Shown here piece after piece: positions 45,368 to 54,266 of a DNA stretch of 64,000 bases (position 1 is its first letter; each line of letters opens with the position of its first letter). The DNA is from Alteromonas sp. KUL106. Lineage in GTDB: Bacteria; Pseudomonadota; Gammaproteobacteria; Enterobacterales; Alteromonadaceae. The position numbers and the translations under genes are program-made. Below the pieces are notes generated by a model. It was not told the origin of the DNA. It ran no database searches and worked only from the letters and a program-made list of their open reading frames with translations. The DNA is taken from NCBI RefSeq assembly GCF_009811415.1, contig NZ_BLIG01000015.1:1-64000 (forward strand), read 5' to 3'.

Positions 45368-46783
45368 TTACCCCAGTTTGTACGCTTGCTTAGCAAAGTC
45401 ATAAGTCAGTTTTCTGGCAACACTGGCCGCTTCTGTTTCGCTGATGCGGTGCTCCACCACAAGTTGTGCAAGAAAACGACAGTCTATGCGTCTGGCAACA
45501 TCATGACGGGCAGGAATAGATAAGAATGCGCGCGTGTCATCGTTAAAACCAACGGTGTTGAAGAAACCTGCTGTCTCTGTCACTTGATGTCTAAAGCGCA
45601 ACATGCCCTCAGGACTGTCGTGGAACCACCATGAAGGGCCTAGCTTGAGACAGGGATAATGGCCTGCGAGTGGTGCTAATTCACGGCTGTAAGTGGTTTC
45701 GTCTAATGTGAATAGAATAATGTCGAGGTTAGGCTCGTTACCGTATTTACCGAGCAGCGGTCGAAGTGCGTTAACAAAATCTGTCTGCATTGGAATGTCG
45801 TGGCCCTTGTCTCGGCCAAATTGAGCAAACAGCTGACTGTTGTGGTTCCTAAACGAACCTGGGTGAATTTGCATGACCATGCCATCCTCCACGCTCATTC
45901 CCGCTAGTTCAGTAAGCATTTGGGCTCTGAATAGCTCTTGCTCCTCTGCGTTACTTATCCCACGTCTTACTTTATCGAACAGGGCGATACACTCGACTTC
46001 GCTTAAATCAGCGGTGTTTGCGGTGGGATGGCCGTGATCTGTTGCGGTCGCACCGTGCTCTCTAAAGACGGCGCGCCGTGCGCGAATGGCGTTCAGATAG
46101 CCCTGCCAAGTTGTAGTATCTTCACCCGTTAACGCTCCAAGCTTTTCAATATTTGACGTAATGTCCTCGCGCGAGGCATCGACGACATCGTCGGGTCTGA
46201 AGGTTGTAATGACGCGCTTTGCCCATGGCGTATCTTTGATTGCCGCGTGATGAGGAAGAGAATTAAGTGCGCCTTCGGTGGTCGCAATCACTTCGATGTT
46301 AAACCGATCCATTAATGCACGAGGCTTAAAGTCATCCCTTTGAAGCTGTGCAGTGATGTGATCGTAATACTGGGTCGCGTTGTCGCTACACAACATTTCT
46401 CGTAAGCCAAATACGTCGTGAAATACGGTGTCTAACCATAAACGCGAAGGTGTGGCAGCAAACAAGTGGTAATTATCAGCCAATAATTTCCAAATTTTGC
46501 GGGGATCTTTTTCTGTTTCGCCACCATCCCAGCGAGGCACACCAATATCCGTTAATTCAATGCCTTGGCTATAAAGCATTCTGAAAACATAGTGATCAGG
46601 TGTGATAAATAATTCAGTTGCATTGGTGAAATTGTTGTTTTCTGCAAACCAACGGGGGTCAGTATGGCCATGCGGACTGATGATAGGGAGATCGCGTATT
46701 TCCTCATACAGCGCACGAGCAACACGTCGTGTCGCTTCATCGGCAGGAAATAGTCTATCTTCATGTAGTAATATCGGTTCCAT
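45368..46783 (-). CDS. uxaC: Glucuronate/galacturonate isomerase
   Basis: 471 aa UxaC, which isomerises D-galacturonate to tagaturonate and D-glucuronate to fructuronate. It belongs to the metal-dependent hydrolase fold with PHGHTDP near the start and EPNLDIILFTLDETTY and LKLGPSWWFHDSPEG in the C-terminal part. I chose ATG 46783 (AAGAGAG five bases upstream) rather than the longer frame into uxaA. In the operon it follows uxaA after 11 bp. Confidence 0.95.
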   Translation of the reverse strand: MEPILLHEDRLFPADEATRRVARALYEEIRDLPIISPHGHTDPRWFAENNNFTNATELFITPDHYVFRMLYSQGIELTDIGVPRWDGGETEKDPRKIWKLLADNYHLFAATPSRLWLDTVFHDVFGLREMLCSDNATQYYDHITAQLQRDDFKPRALMDRFNIEVIATTEGALNSLPHHAAIKDTPWAKRVITTFRPDDVVDASREDITSNIEKLGALTGEDTTTWQGYLNAIRARRAVFREHGATATDHGHPTANTADLSEVECIALFDKVRRGISNAEEQELFRAQMLTELAGMSVEDGMVMQIHPGSFRNHNSQLFAQFGRDKGHDIPMQTDFVNALRPLLGKYGNEPNLDIILFTLDETTYSRELAPLAGHYPCLKLGPSWWFHDSPEGMLRFRHQVTETAGFFNTVGFNDDTRAFLSIPARHDVARRIDCRFLAQLVVEHRISETEAASVARKLTYDFAKQAYKLG

Positions 46784-46794
46784 AACGCTCTCTT

Positions 46795-48285
46795 TTAGAG
46801 TGTGACGCCGCGTTTCCAAATGGCAATGTCATGGCTGCCATTTTTCTCGTTGCAGGTTTGTTGACCAGATGCTACTGCCAAGCAGTGTGAAAGTAGCGCT
46901 TCGGCACACTTATCAATAGATACACCTTCGAGAACTTGCCCAGCGTTAAAATCTATCCAATGTGGCTTCTTATTAGCGATATCCGAATTAGACGATATCT
47001 TTACTGTGGGTACAGGAAAACCAAGGGGCGTACCTCGGCCTGTGGTGAATAAAACGATGTGTGCCCCCGATGCTGCCAATGCTGTGGAACTGACGGCGTC
47101 ATTTCCAGGGGCTTGTAACAAACTCAAGCCTTTGTCTTGCTTGGGCTCGCCGTATTGCAAAATAGACTGAATGACAGAGGTTCCCCCTTTTTGAACCGCA
47201 CCGAGTGATTTCTCTTCTAGCGTGGTCAACCCTCCAGCTTTGTTGCCCGGAGAGGGGTTTTCGTAAATAGGTTGATTGTGGGCGATAAAGTAATGTTTAA
47301 ACTCATCGATAAGCGAATTAAACGCTTTGAATACGTCTTTATTTTTCGCGCGATTCATCAAGAGTTGCTCAGCACCGAACATTTCAGGAGTTTCGGTTAA
47401 AATGACCGAGCCACCTAAATTACACATTAAATCGGTGACGCGTCCTACGGTGGGATTAGCGGTAATTCCGCTAAAAGCGTCGCTGCCACCGCACTTCATA
47501 CCTAAGGTCAATTCGCTGGCGTCTGTGGGCTCGCGTTTGTCGTTTGCCATCACTTTCAGCAAATCGTACACCGCATTTACCCCTTCTTCTAGTTCATCTA
47601 CTACGTCTTGGGCGTTATAGAAGCGAACCCGATTTTCAGGCTTATCAACATGGGGCAGCAAGTTCTTTAACTGGTTGTTCTCACAACCCAGGCCGACAAT
47701 TAGTACTGCGCCAGCGTTAGGGTGCGATGCCAATGATGCCAGTATCGTACGGGTGTCATCTAAATCATCGCCCAGCTGAGAACAGCCAAAAGGATGAGTA
47801 AATGCACGAAAACCGTCGCACTCAGAAGCAAACCGTCTGGTACATTCATCGGCAATACGCTGTGCTGTGCGATTAACACAGCCTACCGTATTTATGATCC
47901 ACACTTCATTGCGGATACCTACTTTGCCGTTTTCTCTTCGGTAACCCATAAACTGTAAATGCGAGGGTGTACTAGAGTGTTTTATACCCGTATGCGATGG
48001 CTGATAAAGGTATTTTTCAGTGCCGTTTAGCTTAGTTTTGACATTGTGACTATGGACATGATCGCCGGTCTCAATGTGACTCAACGTCACGCCAATACTA
48101 AAGCCATACTTGATAATATCACTACCAGGGGCAAGGTTGCTTAATGCAACTTTGTGTCCTGCCGGGATGTCTTGATTAGTGGTAATGCCATATTCAGCGA
48201 TGTAGGAGCCAGAAACGATAGGGGAGGTCGCAACGGCAACATTATCACTATTATGCACTTTCACGAGTTGAGTTTTAATGTCCAT
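46795..48285 (-). CDS. uxaA: Altronate dehydratase
   Basis: 496 aa UxaA; removes water from altronate to give KDG. An N-terminal SAF-like domain (KVHNSDNVAVA, the HVHSHNVKT His block) is followed by the C-terminal dehydratase domain (GCVNRTAQRIADE, GLGCENNQ, KCGGSDAFSG). ATG 48285 has AGGA six bases upstream; ATG 48300 would add five residues. First gene of the operon; a perfect TGCCACCGGTGGCA site lies 65 bp upstream, between it and the LacI-type gene. Confidence 0.94.
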   Translation of the reverse strand: MDIKTQLVKVHNSDNVAVATSPIVSGSYIAEYGITTNQDIPAGHKVALSNLAPGSDIIKYGFSIGVTLSHIETGDHVHSHNVKTKLNGTEKYLYQPSHTGIKHSSTPSHLQFMGYRRENGKVGIRNEVWIINTVGCVNRTAQRIADECTRRFASECDGFRAFTHPFGCSQLGDDLDDTRTILASLASHPNAGAVLIVGLGCENNQLKNLLPHVDKPENRVRFYNAQDVVDELEEGVNAVYDLLKVMANDKREPTDASELTLGMKCGGSDAFSGITANPTVGRVTDLMCNLGGSVILTETPEMFGAEQLLMNRAKNKDVFKAFNSLIDEFKHYFIAHNQPIYENPSPGNKAGGLTTLEEKSLGAVQKGGTSVIQSILQYGEPKQDKGLSLLQAPGNDAVSSTALAASGAHIVLFTTGRGTPLGFPVPTVKISSNSDIANKKPHWIDFNAGQVLEGVSIDKCAEALLSHCLAVASGQQTCNEKNGSHDIAIWKRGVTL

Positions 48286-48350
48286 CTGACGTCCTACCAT
48301 TTAAATTTATACTTAATACTTTCTTGCTTTTAACATTCTTTTTATTTAAA

Positions 48351-48364
48351 TGCCACCGGTGGCA
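48351..48364. promoter_or_regulatory. Operator TGCCACCGGTGGCA (perfect palindrome)
   Basis: In the 110-bp gap between the LacI-type regulator gene and uxaA. The best match to the locus consensus, so control of the uxa-kdgK-eda operon is likely. Confidence 0.85.
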
Positions 48365-48410
48365 TAATAGGTGTAAAAAGAAGTGCAAGCAACACTTCAT
48401 TGTAAAAAAA

Positions 48411-49427
48411 TCACACTTTTTTAATTGAATCGCGAATAATGAGGTGAGGTTTTACTAAATAAGTTTCGGTTTCACTGACTTGGCTGCCCTCAATATGGGC
48501 AATTATCTTGCGTGCTGCGATAGCGGCCATATCACCAACCGGGCGTTGCACAGTAGTGAGCGCGGGAATGACTCGTGCGGCAAGTAAGTTATCATCGAAC
48601 CCAGCAACAGAAAGGTCATCTGGTACCGTGATCCCCATTTCATGGGCCACTTTGAGTACACCCGCAGCCATATCGTCGTTGTTAGCAAAAATAGCTTTTA
48701 CCCGAGGCGACTGAATGAGCAAATGTCTTGCACATTCAATACCGCTTTCGAAGGTGTTTTTTCCTTCTATCACTCTGTTCTCTGGTACTTCAACACCTAA
48801 GTCATTCAGTGTTTCCACAAATCCTTCTAGGCGCTCTTTTGACGAGTAGTACTGCTGAGGGCCACTGATAATACCAATGTCTTTGTGGCCTAACGACACC
48901 ATATAGCGGGCGAGGTCACTTAAAGCCGCTCTGTCATCGCTCACGACAATGTTTTGATGATCATCTAAGTCAACCGAGGCCATTCGAACATAATTGATAT
49001 TTTTTTGTTGTAACGTGTCAGCCAGTTGTTTTGCTTCGGACACCGGTGGCAATATGATGACACCGTCAATGTTAGAGCGACGCACAAAGCTAATGCAGTC
49101 TTCCACAAATCCTTCTGTGTTGTAGCGACAGGGGTGAACGACCAACTCATAGCCTTTCTGAGAACAGATACTTAATACACCTCGTTGTACTTGGTCAATG
49201 TAGAGCGCATCGGGGTTGTCGTAGATAAGGCCTATCAAATAAGAGCGGCTGGTACTCAAACCTCGCGCTTGCTTATCAGGGGCAAAACCCGTTTCTTGAA
49301 TGATAGCTTCAATGCGTTCGCGAGTGGCTTTACCCACATTGGTTGCACCGTTAATAACACGGGAAACGGTGCGCTTAGATACCCCCGCAAGGGCAGCAAC
49401 ATCATTAATAGTAGGGCGCTTGTTCAT
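48411..49427 (-). CDS. LacI family transcriptional regulator of uronate/pectin genes
   Basis: 338 aa. N-terminal LacI HTH (TINDVAALAGVSKRTVSRVI, residues 5-24) and hinge (LSTSRSYLIG), then a sugar-binding periplasmic-binding-protein domain. It lies at the head of the uxaA operon and is the only regulator within the pectin locus, and CCGG-centred palindromes are the usual LacI-family site type (compare E. coli GntR). It is therefore the likely repressor of all the TGCYACCGGTRGCA sites, responding to KDG or a related intermediate. The regulator assignment is inferred. Confidence 0.93.
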   Translation of the reverse strand: MNKRPTINDVAALAGVSKRTVSRVINGATNVGKATRERIEAIIQETGFAPDKQARGLSTSRSYLIGLIYDNPDALYIDQVQRGVLSICSQKGYELVVHPCRYNTEGFVEDCISFVRRSNIDGVIILPPVSEAKQLADTLQQKNINYVRMASVDLDDHQNIVVSDDRAALSDLARYMVSLGHKDIGIISGPQQYYSSKERLEGFVETLNDLGVEVPENRVIEGKNTFESGIECARHLLIQSPRVKAIFANNDDMAAGVLKVAHEMGITVPDDLSVAGFDDNLLAARVIPALTTVQRPVGDMAAIAARKIIAHIEGSQVSETETYLVKPHLIIRDSIKKV

Positions 49428-49595
49428 AGTTCTCTGTTTTTCCGCGCTATTTTGTTGTTATTCTCGATATTAACACACAAATTGAGGCAATATATTCTTG
49501 TTACTTAAAAGTCACGCTGAGTGGGTCATTAACTATGCGGACTGGTATTACACAGTATTAGTAGCTGCATATTACGTTGGCATAAACGTTCCTTT

Positions 49596-50894
49596 TTAGA
49601 ATCCTAAGGCGCGTGGCAGGGCTTCACTAAACCACGCAACATAAGTGACCAGCATGAGCACCACGAACATAGCAATGTACAACGGGATGAGCGGTCGAAT
49701 GATGTTTTCAAGCTTAGTTTTCGCAATTGCACATGTGATAAATAGGACTGCCCCTACTGGTGGTGAGCATAAGCCTATAGACAGGTTGAGTACTAACATG
49801 ATCCCGAATTGAAGCTCACTCATGCCTAATTCTAGCGCTACAGGTAAAAATATTGGGGTAAAAATCAATACAGCAGGGGTCATATCTAAAAACGCCCCAA
49901 CGACAATAAGAAGCAAATTAATTAGCAGGAGGATTAGCAGTGGATTATCACTGACCGACAATAACGCATTGCTAAGGGTTTGTGGAATGTTTTCGAAAGA
50001 GAGTAGCCAAGACATCGCCGTTGACGCTGCAATCAGTAGCATTACAATTGCTGTCGTTTCCGCCGCTTTTAAAAAAATATCAGGCAATGCCTTCGCTTCA
50101 ACTTCTTTATAAAACACCACCGCTAACAATAATGAATAAACCACGGCAATAGCGCCAGCTTCGGTAGCGGTAAACACGCCGCCAACAATGCCGCCAATAA
50201 CCAAGAAAATCAGAAACAACGAGGGAATGGCTGCAACCGTTTTTTCGAAAACCACTTTGAGCGGCAGTCGCGGTGATAAAGGGTATCCTTTTATTTTTGC
50301 GTAGATAAAACAAACGAGCATGAGTGCCAGACCGACCATAATGCCGGGTATATAGCCGGCCATGAAAAGGGCGGCAATAGAAACACCGCCGCTGGCAATA
50401 GCGTAAACAATTAAGATATTGCTTGGCGGTATTAACATGCCTGTGGTTGACGCGGCGGCGGTAACCGCAGCGCTAAAGTTTGGCTCATAGCCTGCTTTTT
50501 TCATTTCAGGCAGCATAAAGCTGCCAATAGCGGAGGTGGTGGCAACCGCAGACCCTGAAATTGCACCGAATAGCATACAAGATACTACGTTTACCAAAGC
50601 AAGACCGCCGGGAAGGGCGCCAATAAGTGCCATGGCGCATTCTATTAATCGCTTGGCTATACCTCCTCGCCCCATGATTAAGCCAGAGAGTACGAAAAAA
50701 GGAATGGCGAGTAATGCAAAACTGTTCAGGCCACCTGCCATACGCTGCGCAATAGTAATGGATGCTGGTGCAAGGTCCATGCTCATTACCATAGCAAGCA
50801 ATGTGGCAACGCCAATACTGATTGAAATGGGAACGTTTAATAGAAGTAGTACGAAAAAGGTGACGACTAAAATGATACCGGTCAGTTCCATCAC
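49596..50894 (-). CDS. dctM: TRAP transporter large membrane subunit (DctM type)
   Basis: 432 aa, about 12 hydrophobic helices, with LALLAIPFFVLSGLIMGRGGIAKRL-type DctM features near residue 55-80 and ITCAIAKTKLENIIRPLIP near the C-terminus. Forms the cation-driven import channel with the DctQ subunit. Overlaps the dctQ gene by four bases. In this locus it likely imports galacturonate or unsaturated uronates. Confidence 0.93.
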   Translation of the reverse strand: MMELTGIILVVTFFVLLLLNVPISISIGVATLLAMVMSMDLAPASITIAQRMAGGLNSFALLAIPFFVLSGLIMGRGGIAKRLIECAMALIGALPGGLALVNVVSCMLFGAISGSAVATTSAIGSFMLPEMKKAGYEPNFSAAVTAAASTTGMLIPPSNILIVYAIASGGVSIAALFMAGYIPGIMVGLALMLVCFIYAKIKGYPLSPRLPLKVVFEKTVAAIPSLFLIFLVIGGIVGGVFTATEAGAIAVVYSLLLAVVFYKEVEAKALPDIFLKAAETTAIVMLLIAASTAMSWLLSFENIPQTLSNALLSVSDNPLLILLLINLLLIVVGAFLDMTPAVLIFTPIFLPVALELGMSELQFGIMLVLNLSIGLCSPPVGAVLFITCAIAKTKLENIIRPLIPLYIAMFVVLMLVTYVAWFSEALPRALGF

Positions 50895-51373
50895 ACTGAC
50901 TCCTTATTATTGTGTTGCCAAAGCGAAATAATGTTAGCGAACGCATACGCAATGATAAGGGCGCCAGACAGCGGAAGCACACTGTAGATTACGCCCATTT
51001 TTATGCCGAGAGCAGCAGATATTTGCTCTAGCTCTAAAGTAAGAAGGACAAGTTCAGAACCACCGTACAGCATAACTAACACACAAAATACAATAACGAT
51101 AATTTCGACACAGGTGAGTAACACGCGCTTTGTATTACGTGACTGACGTTCCACGATTAAATTAAAGCCTAAATGGGCATGTTGACGGTATGCGTAGGCT
51201 GCGCCTAAGATCCCAATCCATATCAATATGAATCTTGAGAGTTCTTCGGTAACGGACGCAGGGTCTTTGAGCACGTAGCGTGAGAACACTTGCCAGATTA
51301 CAGTGAGCAATATACTGACCATTGCCATAATCAGCGTTCCTGCTAGAGCTTTATCAATGAGGCGTAGTATCAT
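50891..51373 (-). CDS. dctQ: TRAP transporter small membrane subunit (DctQ type)
   Basis: 160 aa with four hydrophobic helices and the WIGILGAAYAYRQHAHLGF motif of DctQ proteins. It stabilises the DctM channel and receives the binding protein. It sits between dctP (2-bp gap) and dctM (4-bp overlap). Confidence 0.92.
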   Translation of the reverse strand: MILRLIDKALAGTLIMAMVSILLTVIWQVFSRYVLKDPASVTEELSRFILIWIGILGAAYAYRQHAHLGFNLIVERQSRNTKRVLLTCVEIIVIVFCVLVMLYGGSELVLLTLELEQISAALGIKMGVIYSVLPLSGALIIAYAFANIISLWQHNNKESV

Positions 51374-51375
51374 CG

Positions 51376-52359
51376 TTACATCGCTTTTATTTGATTAATT
51401 AACGTGCCAATTGGCGTGTTTTCAAAACTTTCGTGAAAAGGTTTCACGGCTTCTACGAAAGGTGCTTTGTCTGGTGTTATCACCGTCACGCCCTCGGCTT
51501 TTACTTTTTCTAACGAGGCTTGCGTTGAGGTTTTCCAAAGCTCACGTTGATATTCAACGGAGTCTTTCATTGCTCTGGTTAACCAGGTTTGCTGCTGTTC
51601 GTTAAGGCTGTCCCATACTGGTAACGATGCAAGCATGATATCGGGCACGCTTGTATGCTCATCAAGGCTGTAGTAGCGCGCGATTTCGTAGTGTCGAGAA
51701 AGGTAATAGCTAGGAGGATTGTTTTCTGCGCCATCTACGACACCTTGCTGAAGTGCAGTGTAGAGCTCTCCCCAGGAAACGGGGGTTGCAGCTCCCCCGA
51801 GTGCGCGCACGGTCGCTACCGCTGTCGGGCTATTCAATACGCGAATTTTCAGCCCGTTTAAATCGCTGGGGTGTGCGATAGGTTTATCGTTAGTGTAAAA
51901 GCTACGGCTACCTGCATCATAATAACCCAGACCTTTCAGGCGAAAATCCTCTATCCCCGAAAGCAAGGTATCGCCAATGTCGCTATTTAATACTCGCCAG
52001 AAGTGATCGTTATCGCGAAAAATGTAAGGGATACTAAATATCTTCATATCCGGTGCAAAGCCTTCCAACGGGCTGGCAGACACTTTTGTCATAGCGAGAG
52101 AGCCAATCTGTAACAGCTCTATCATTTCCCGTTCGGTGCCTAATTGGCTACCTGGGTAAATGACGACACTCATCGTTCCCTCAGAATAGTAATCGAGGCG
52201 CTCTCCTAGATACTCCATCGCTTTATGTACGGAGTGTTGAGTATCAAGGGTATGTCCTAGGCGCAATACGGTGACTTCGCCTTGAATTTCATTTTGAGAG
52301 CACGCTGTCGATAGCAGTAGTGCAGTGGCAGAGAGCGTGAGCTTTATATACTGCAACAT
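51376..52359 (-). CDS. dctP: TRAP transporter substrate-binding protein (DctP type), lipoprotein
   Basis: 327 aa. The signal sequence ends in a lipobox-like LLSTAC, so it is probably anchored in the membrane rather than free in the periplasm. The DctP fold is clear: LRLGHTLDTQHSVHKAMEYL, IPYIFRDNDHF and LKIRVLNSPTAV, including the Arg that binds the carboxylate. Uronate substrates are expected from the context. It follows kduI after 32 bp in the kduD-kduI-dctPQM operon. Confidence 0.92.
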   Translation of the reverse strand: MLQYIKLTLSATALLLSTACSQNEIQGEVTVLRLGHTLDTQHSVHKAMEYLGERLDYYSEGTMSVVIYPGSQLGTEREMIELLQIGSLAMTKVSASPLEGFAPDMKIFSIPYIFRDNDHFWRVLNSDIGDTLLSGIEDFRLKGLGYYDAGSRSFYTNDKPIAHPSDLNGLKIRVLNSPTAVATVRALGGAATPVSWGELYTALQQGVVDGAENNPPSYYLSRHYEIARYYSLDEHTSVPDIMLASLPVWDSLNEQQQTWLTRAMKDSVEYQRELWKTSTQASLEKVKAEGVTVITPDKAPFVEAVKPFHESFENTPIGTLINQIKAM

Positions 52360-52391
52360 AAATCATTACACCTTAGTTTTACTTTGAGTAC

Positions 52392-53309
52392 TTAGCGCAG
52401 TTGTGATGGAGGGAATTTGTCCATGTCATCGTAATCAAGGTTTTCACCTGCCATTCCCCAGATAAATGCATAGCTACCCGTTCCTACGCCACAGTGAATT
52501 GACCAAGGTGGAGACACTACGGCTTGTTCATTTGCAATAAAAATATGGCGGGTTTCGTGCGGCTCTCCCATGAAGTGGCATACACGGCTCTCGCTATCCA
52601 TATCAAAATAGAAGTAAACCTCATTGCGTCTGTCGTGCTGATGCGCTGGCATGGTGTTCCAGACTGAACCTGTGTGAAGGCGCGTCAATCCCATTTGTAG
52701 TTGGCAAGTATCAACGACGGTGTTGATCAGCAGTTGTTTAATGTCGCGCTGGTTCGATGTTTCTTGGCTTCCTAAATGCAGCACATTCGCATCTTCACTT
52801 CCTATTTTCTTGCATGGGTAGGCGTGGTGTGCTGGCGCGGAATTTAGGTAGTACTTGGCGGGATTAGACCCGTCGTCAGACGCAAAAATAACGTCTTCAT
52901 TGCCTTTCCCGATGTATAGTGCTTCTTCATTATCTAAATGGTAGGTGGTGCCGGCAACCGTGATGGTGCCAGGACCGCCAATATTAATTACCCCTACTTC
53001 GCGACGGGCGGTAAAGAAAGGCATTTTTAGCTGATCTTCAATGGTTTCGAGTGTTAACGCCGACGTTGTGGGGACGGCGCTCCCCAGCATAAAGCGTTCG
53101 TAATGGGTGTATATCCAGACGACTTCTCCCTCTTTCATAAGGGTGTCGACGAGAAACGCGTCCCGTAATTCTTGGGTATTGTAAGCGTTAGCCTCTTTAC
53201 GGCCGATGGCATATCGAGTGTCTATTTTTTCGTTCATGGCAGCTTTCTCGTTCATGGCAGCTTTCTCGTTCATGACTGTTTCCTCGTTCATGACTGTTTC
53301 CTCGTTCAT
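52392..53309 (-). CDS. kduI: 5-keto-4-deoxyuronate isomerase
   Basis: KduI converts 5-keto-4-deoxyuronate (from unsaturated galacturonate) to 2,5-diketo-3-deoxygluconate. A double-cupin enzyme with zinc ligands in HQHDRRNEVYFYF and SPPWSIHCG. From ATG 53237 the protein is 281 aa, matching the E. coli protein (278 aa); from ATG 53309, which has the original AAGGA site, it would carry 24 extra residues made of four MNExxx repeats. Several starts may be used. It lies between kduD (23-bp gap) and dctP. Confidence 0.92.
   Translation of the reverse strand: MNEETVMNEETVMNEKAAMNEKAAMNEKIDTRYAIGRKEANAYNTQELRDAFLVDTLMKEGEVVWIYTHYERFMLGSAVPTTSALTLETIEDQLKMPFFTARREVGVINIGGPGTITVAGTTYHLDNEEALYIGKGNEDVIFASDDGSNPAKYYLNSAPAHHAYPCKKIGSEDANVLHLGSQETSNQRDIKQLLINTVVDTCQLQMGLTRLHTGSVWNTMPAHQHDRRNEVYFYFDMDSESRVCHFMGEPHETRHIFIANEQAVVSPPWSIHCGVGTGSYAFIWGMAGENLDYDDMDKFPPSQLR
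53238..53309 (-). repeat. Four 18-bp tandem repeats containing start codons at the head of kduI
   Basis: Two copies of ATGAACGAGGAAACAGTC and two of ATGAACGAGAAAGCTGCC, each beginning with an in-frame ATG and containing a GAGGAAA or GAGAAAG ribosome-site-like block six to eight bases before the next ATG. The ATGs fall at 53309, 53291, 53273, 53255 and finally 53237. Confidence 0.9.
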
Positions 53310-53332
53310 GACTGTTTTCCTTCGTTCGTAAA

Positions 53333-54091
53333 TTATCGAGCTAAAAAGCCGCCATCGACTGCGAGGATGTGGCCGTTGATATAATTGCTTGCTGTGCTGG
53401 CTAGAAATACAGCGGCACCGGCTAGGTCGTCGCTTTCTCCCCAGCGATTTGCAGGAATGCGGGCACAAATTTCCGCGCTTCGCTTTTCATCATCCTGAAG
53501 CGCTTGCGTGTTATCCGTTTTAATGTAACCGGGTGCAATTGCATTGACCTGAACATTGAACTGGCCCCACTCGTTTGCCAACGCTTTTGTCAGGCCCGCT
53601 ATCGCGTGCTTACTTGCGGTATATGCAGGAACGGTGATACCGCCCGTATAACTTAGCATTGACGCGATATTGATGATTTTTCCTTGTCCGCGCTCCACCA
53701 TTTTCTTACCGATGGTTTGGCTGAGGAGAAAAGCAGCGTCTATGTTGACTGCAAGCACATTTTTCCATTCCTTGAATGGAAAATCTGTGGCAGGCGCTCT
53801 GAAGATTGTGCCGCCGTTGTTCAGCAGAATGTCAATATGCCCTTTAATGCTTAATGCATCTTTGGCAAGTTTGATGACTGCGTCCGCATCGGCGAGGTCA
53901 CCACTAAGTGCAATAGCGTCACCACCATCACGTTGAATTTTGTGCACCGTTTCGTCACAACCCCCAGCTTGTGAACTGGCACAGATAACAAAGGCACCAG
54001 AAGCCGCTAGTGCCAAAGCAAGCGCTTGACCTATACCTCGGCTAGCCCCAGTCACTAATGCAGTTTTACCCTCTAGGCTAAAGTTGACCAT
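53333..54091 (-). CDS. kduD: 2-keto-3-deoxygluconate 5-dehydrogenase (SDR family)
   Basis: 252 aa short-chain dehydrogenase with TGASRGIGQALA (cofactor loop), NNGG, and catalytic YTASK. KduD reduces 2,5-diketo-3-deoxygluconate to KDG with NADH. Placement next to kduI makes this specific assignment reliable. First gene of the kduD-kduI-dctPQM operon; a perfect TGCCACCGGTGGCA site lies 92 bp upstream, shared with the divergent DUF4861 gene. Confidence 0.93.
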   Translation of the reverse strand: MVNFSLEGKTALVTGASRGIGQALALALAASGAFVICASSQAGGCDETVHKIQRDGGDAIALSGDLADADAVIKLAKDALSIKGHIDILLNNGGTIFRAPATDFPFKEWKNVLAVNIDAAFLLSQTIGKKMVERGQGKIINIASMLSYTGGITVPAYTASKHAIAGLTKALANEWGQFNVQVNAIAPGYIKTDNTQALQDDEKRSAEICARIPANRWGESDDLAGAAVFLASTASNYINGHILAVDGGFLAR

Positions 54092-54182
54092 GTAATTTAC
54101 CTTTCACTAAATGGTTCATTGATGTGCCGAATGTTGTCGACATACTAAATTGAAAAATTTCGTTAACAAAATTTAAAATAAT

Positions 54183-54196
54183 TGCCACCGGTGGCA
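54183..54196. promoter_or_regulatory. Operator TGCCACCGGTGGCA (perfect palindrome)
   Basis: Between the divergent kduD operon and the DUF4861 lipoprotein gene. It can control both directions. Confidence 0.85.
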
Positions 54197-54266
54197 TTTG
54201 TCAATATATTGTTTAAAAATATCGTCAATTAGTTCAGTTTGTTAACAACCGGTGGAGAGCAGAAAA

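Noticed and set aside
49038-49051. GGACACCGGTGGCA inside the LacI-type gene, close to the operator consensus
   Set aside because: It lies in coding sequence, the left half is degenerate and the bases are explained by codons for a Pro-Pro-Val stretch. A roadblock site remains possible but is not supported.
53310-53468. N-terminal extension of kduI into kduD
   Set aside because: The extra 53 residues are the kduD coding strand read in another frame; the real start lies among the ATG repeats (53237-53309).
54244-54257. AACAACCGGTGGAG just before the DUF4861 gene
   Set aside because: Only the core matches, and the right half is the gene's ribosome site; it is too weak to call a second operator.
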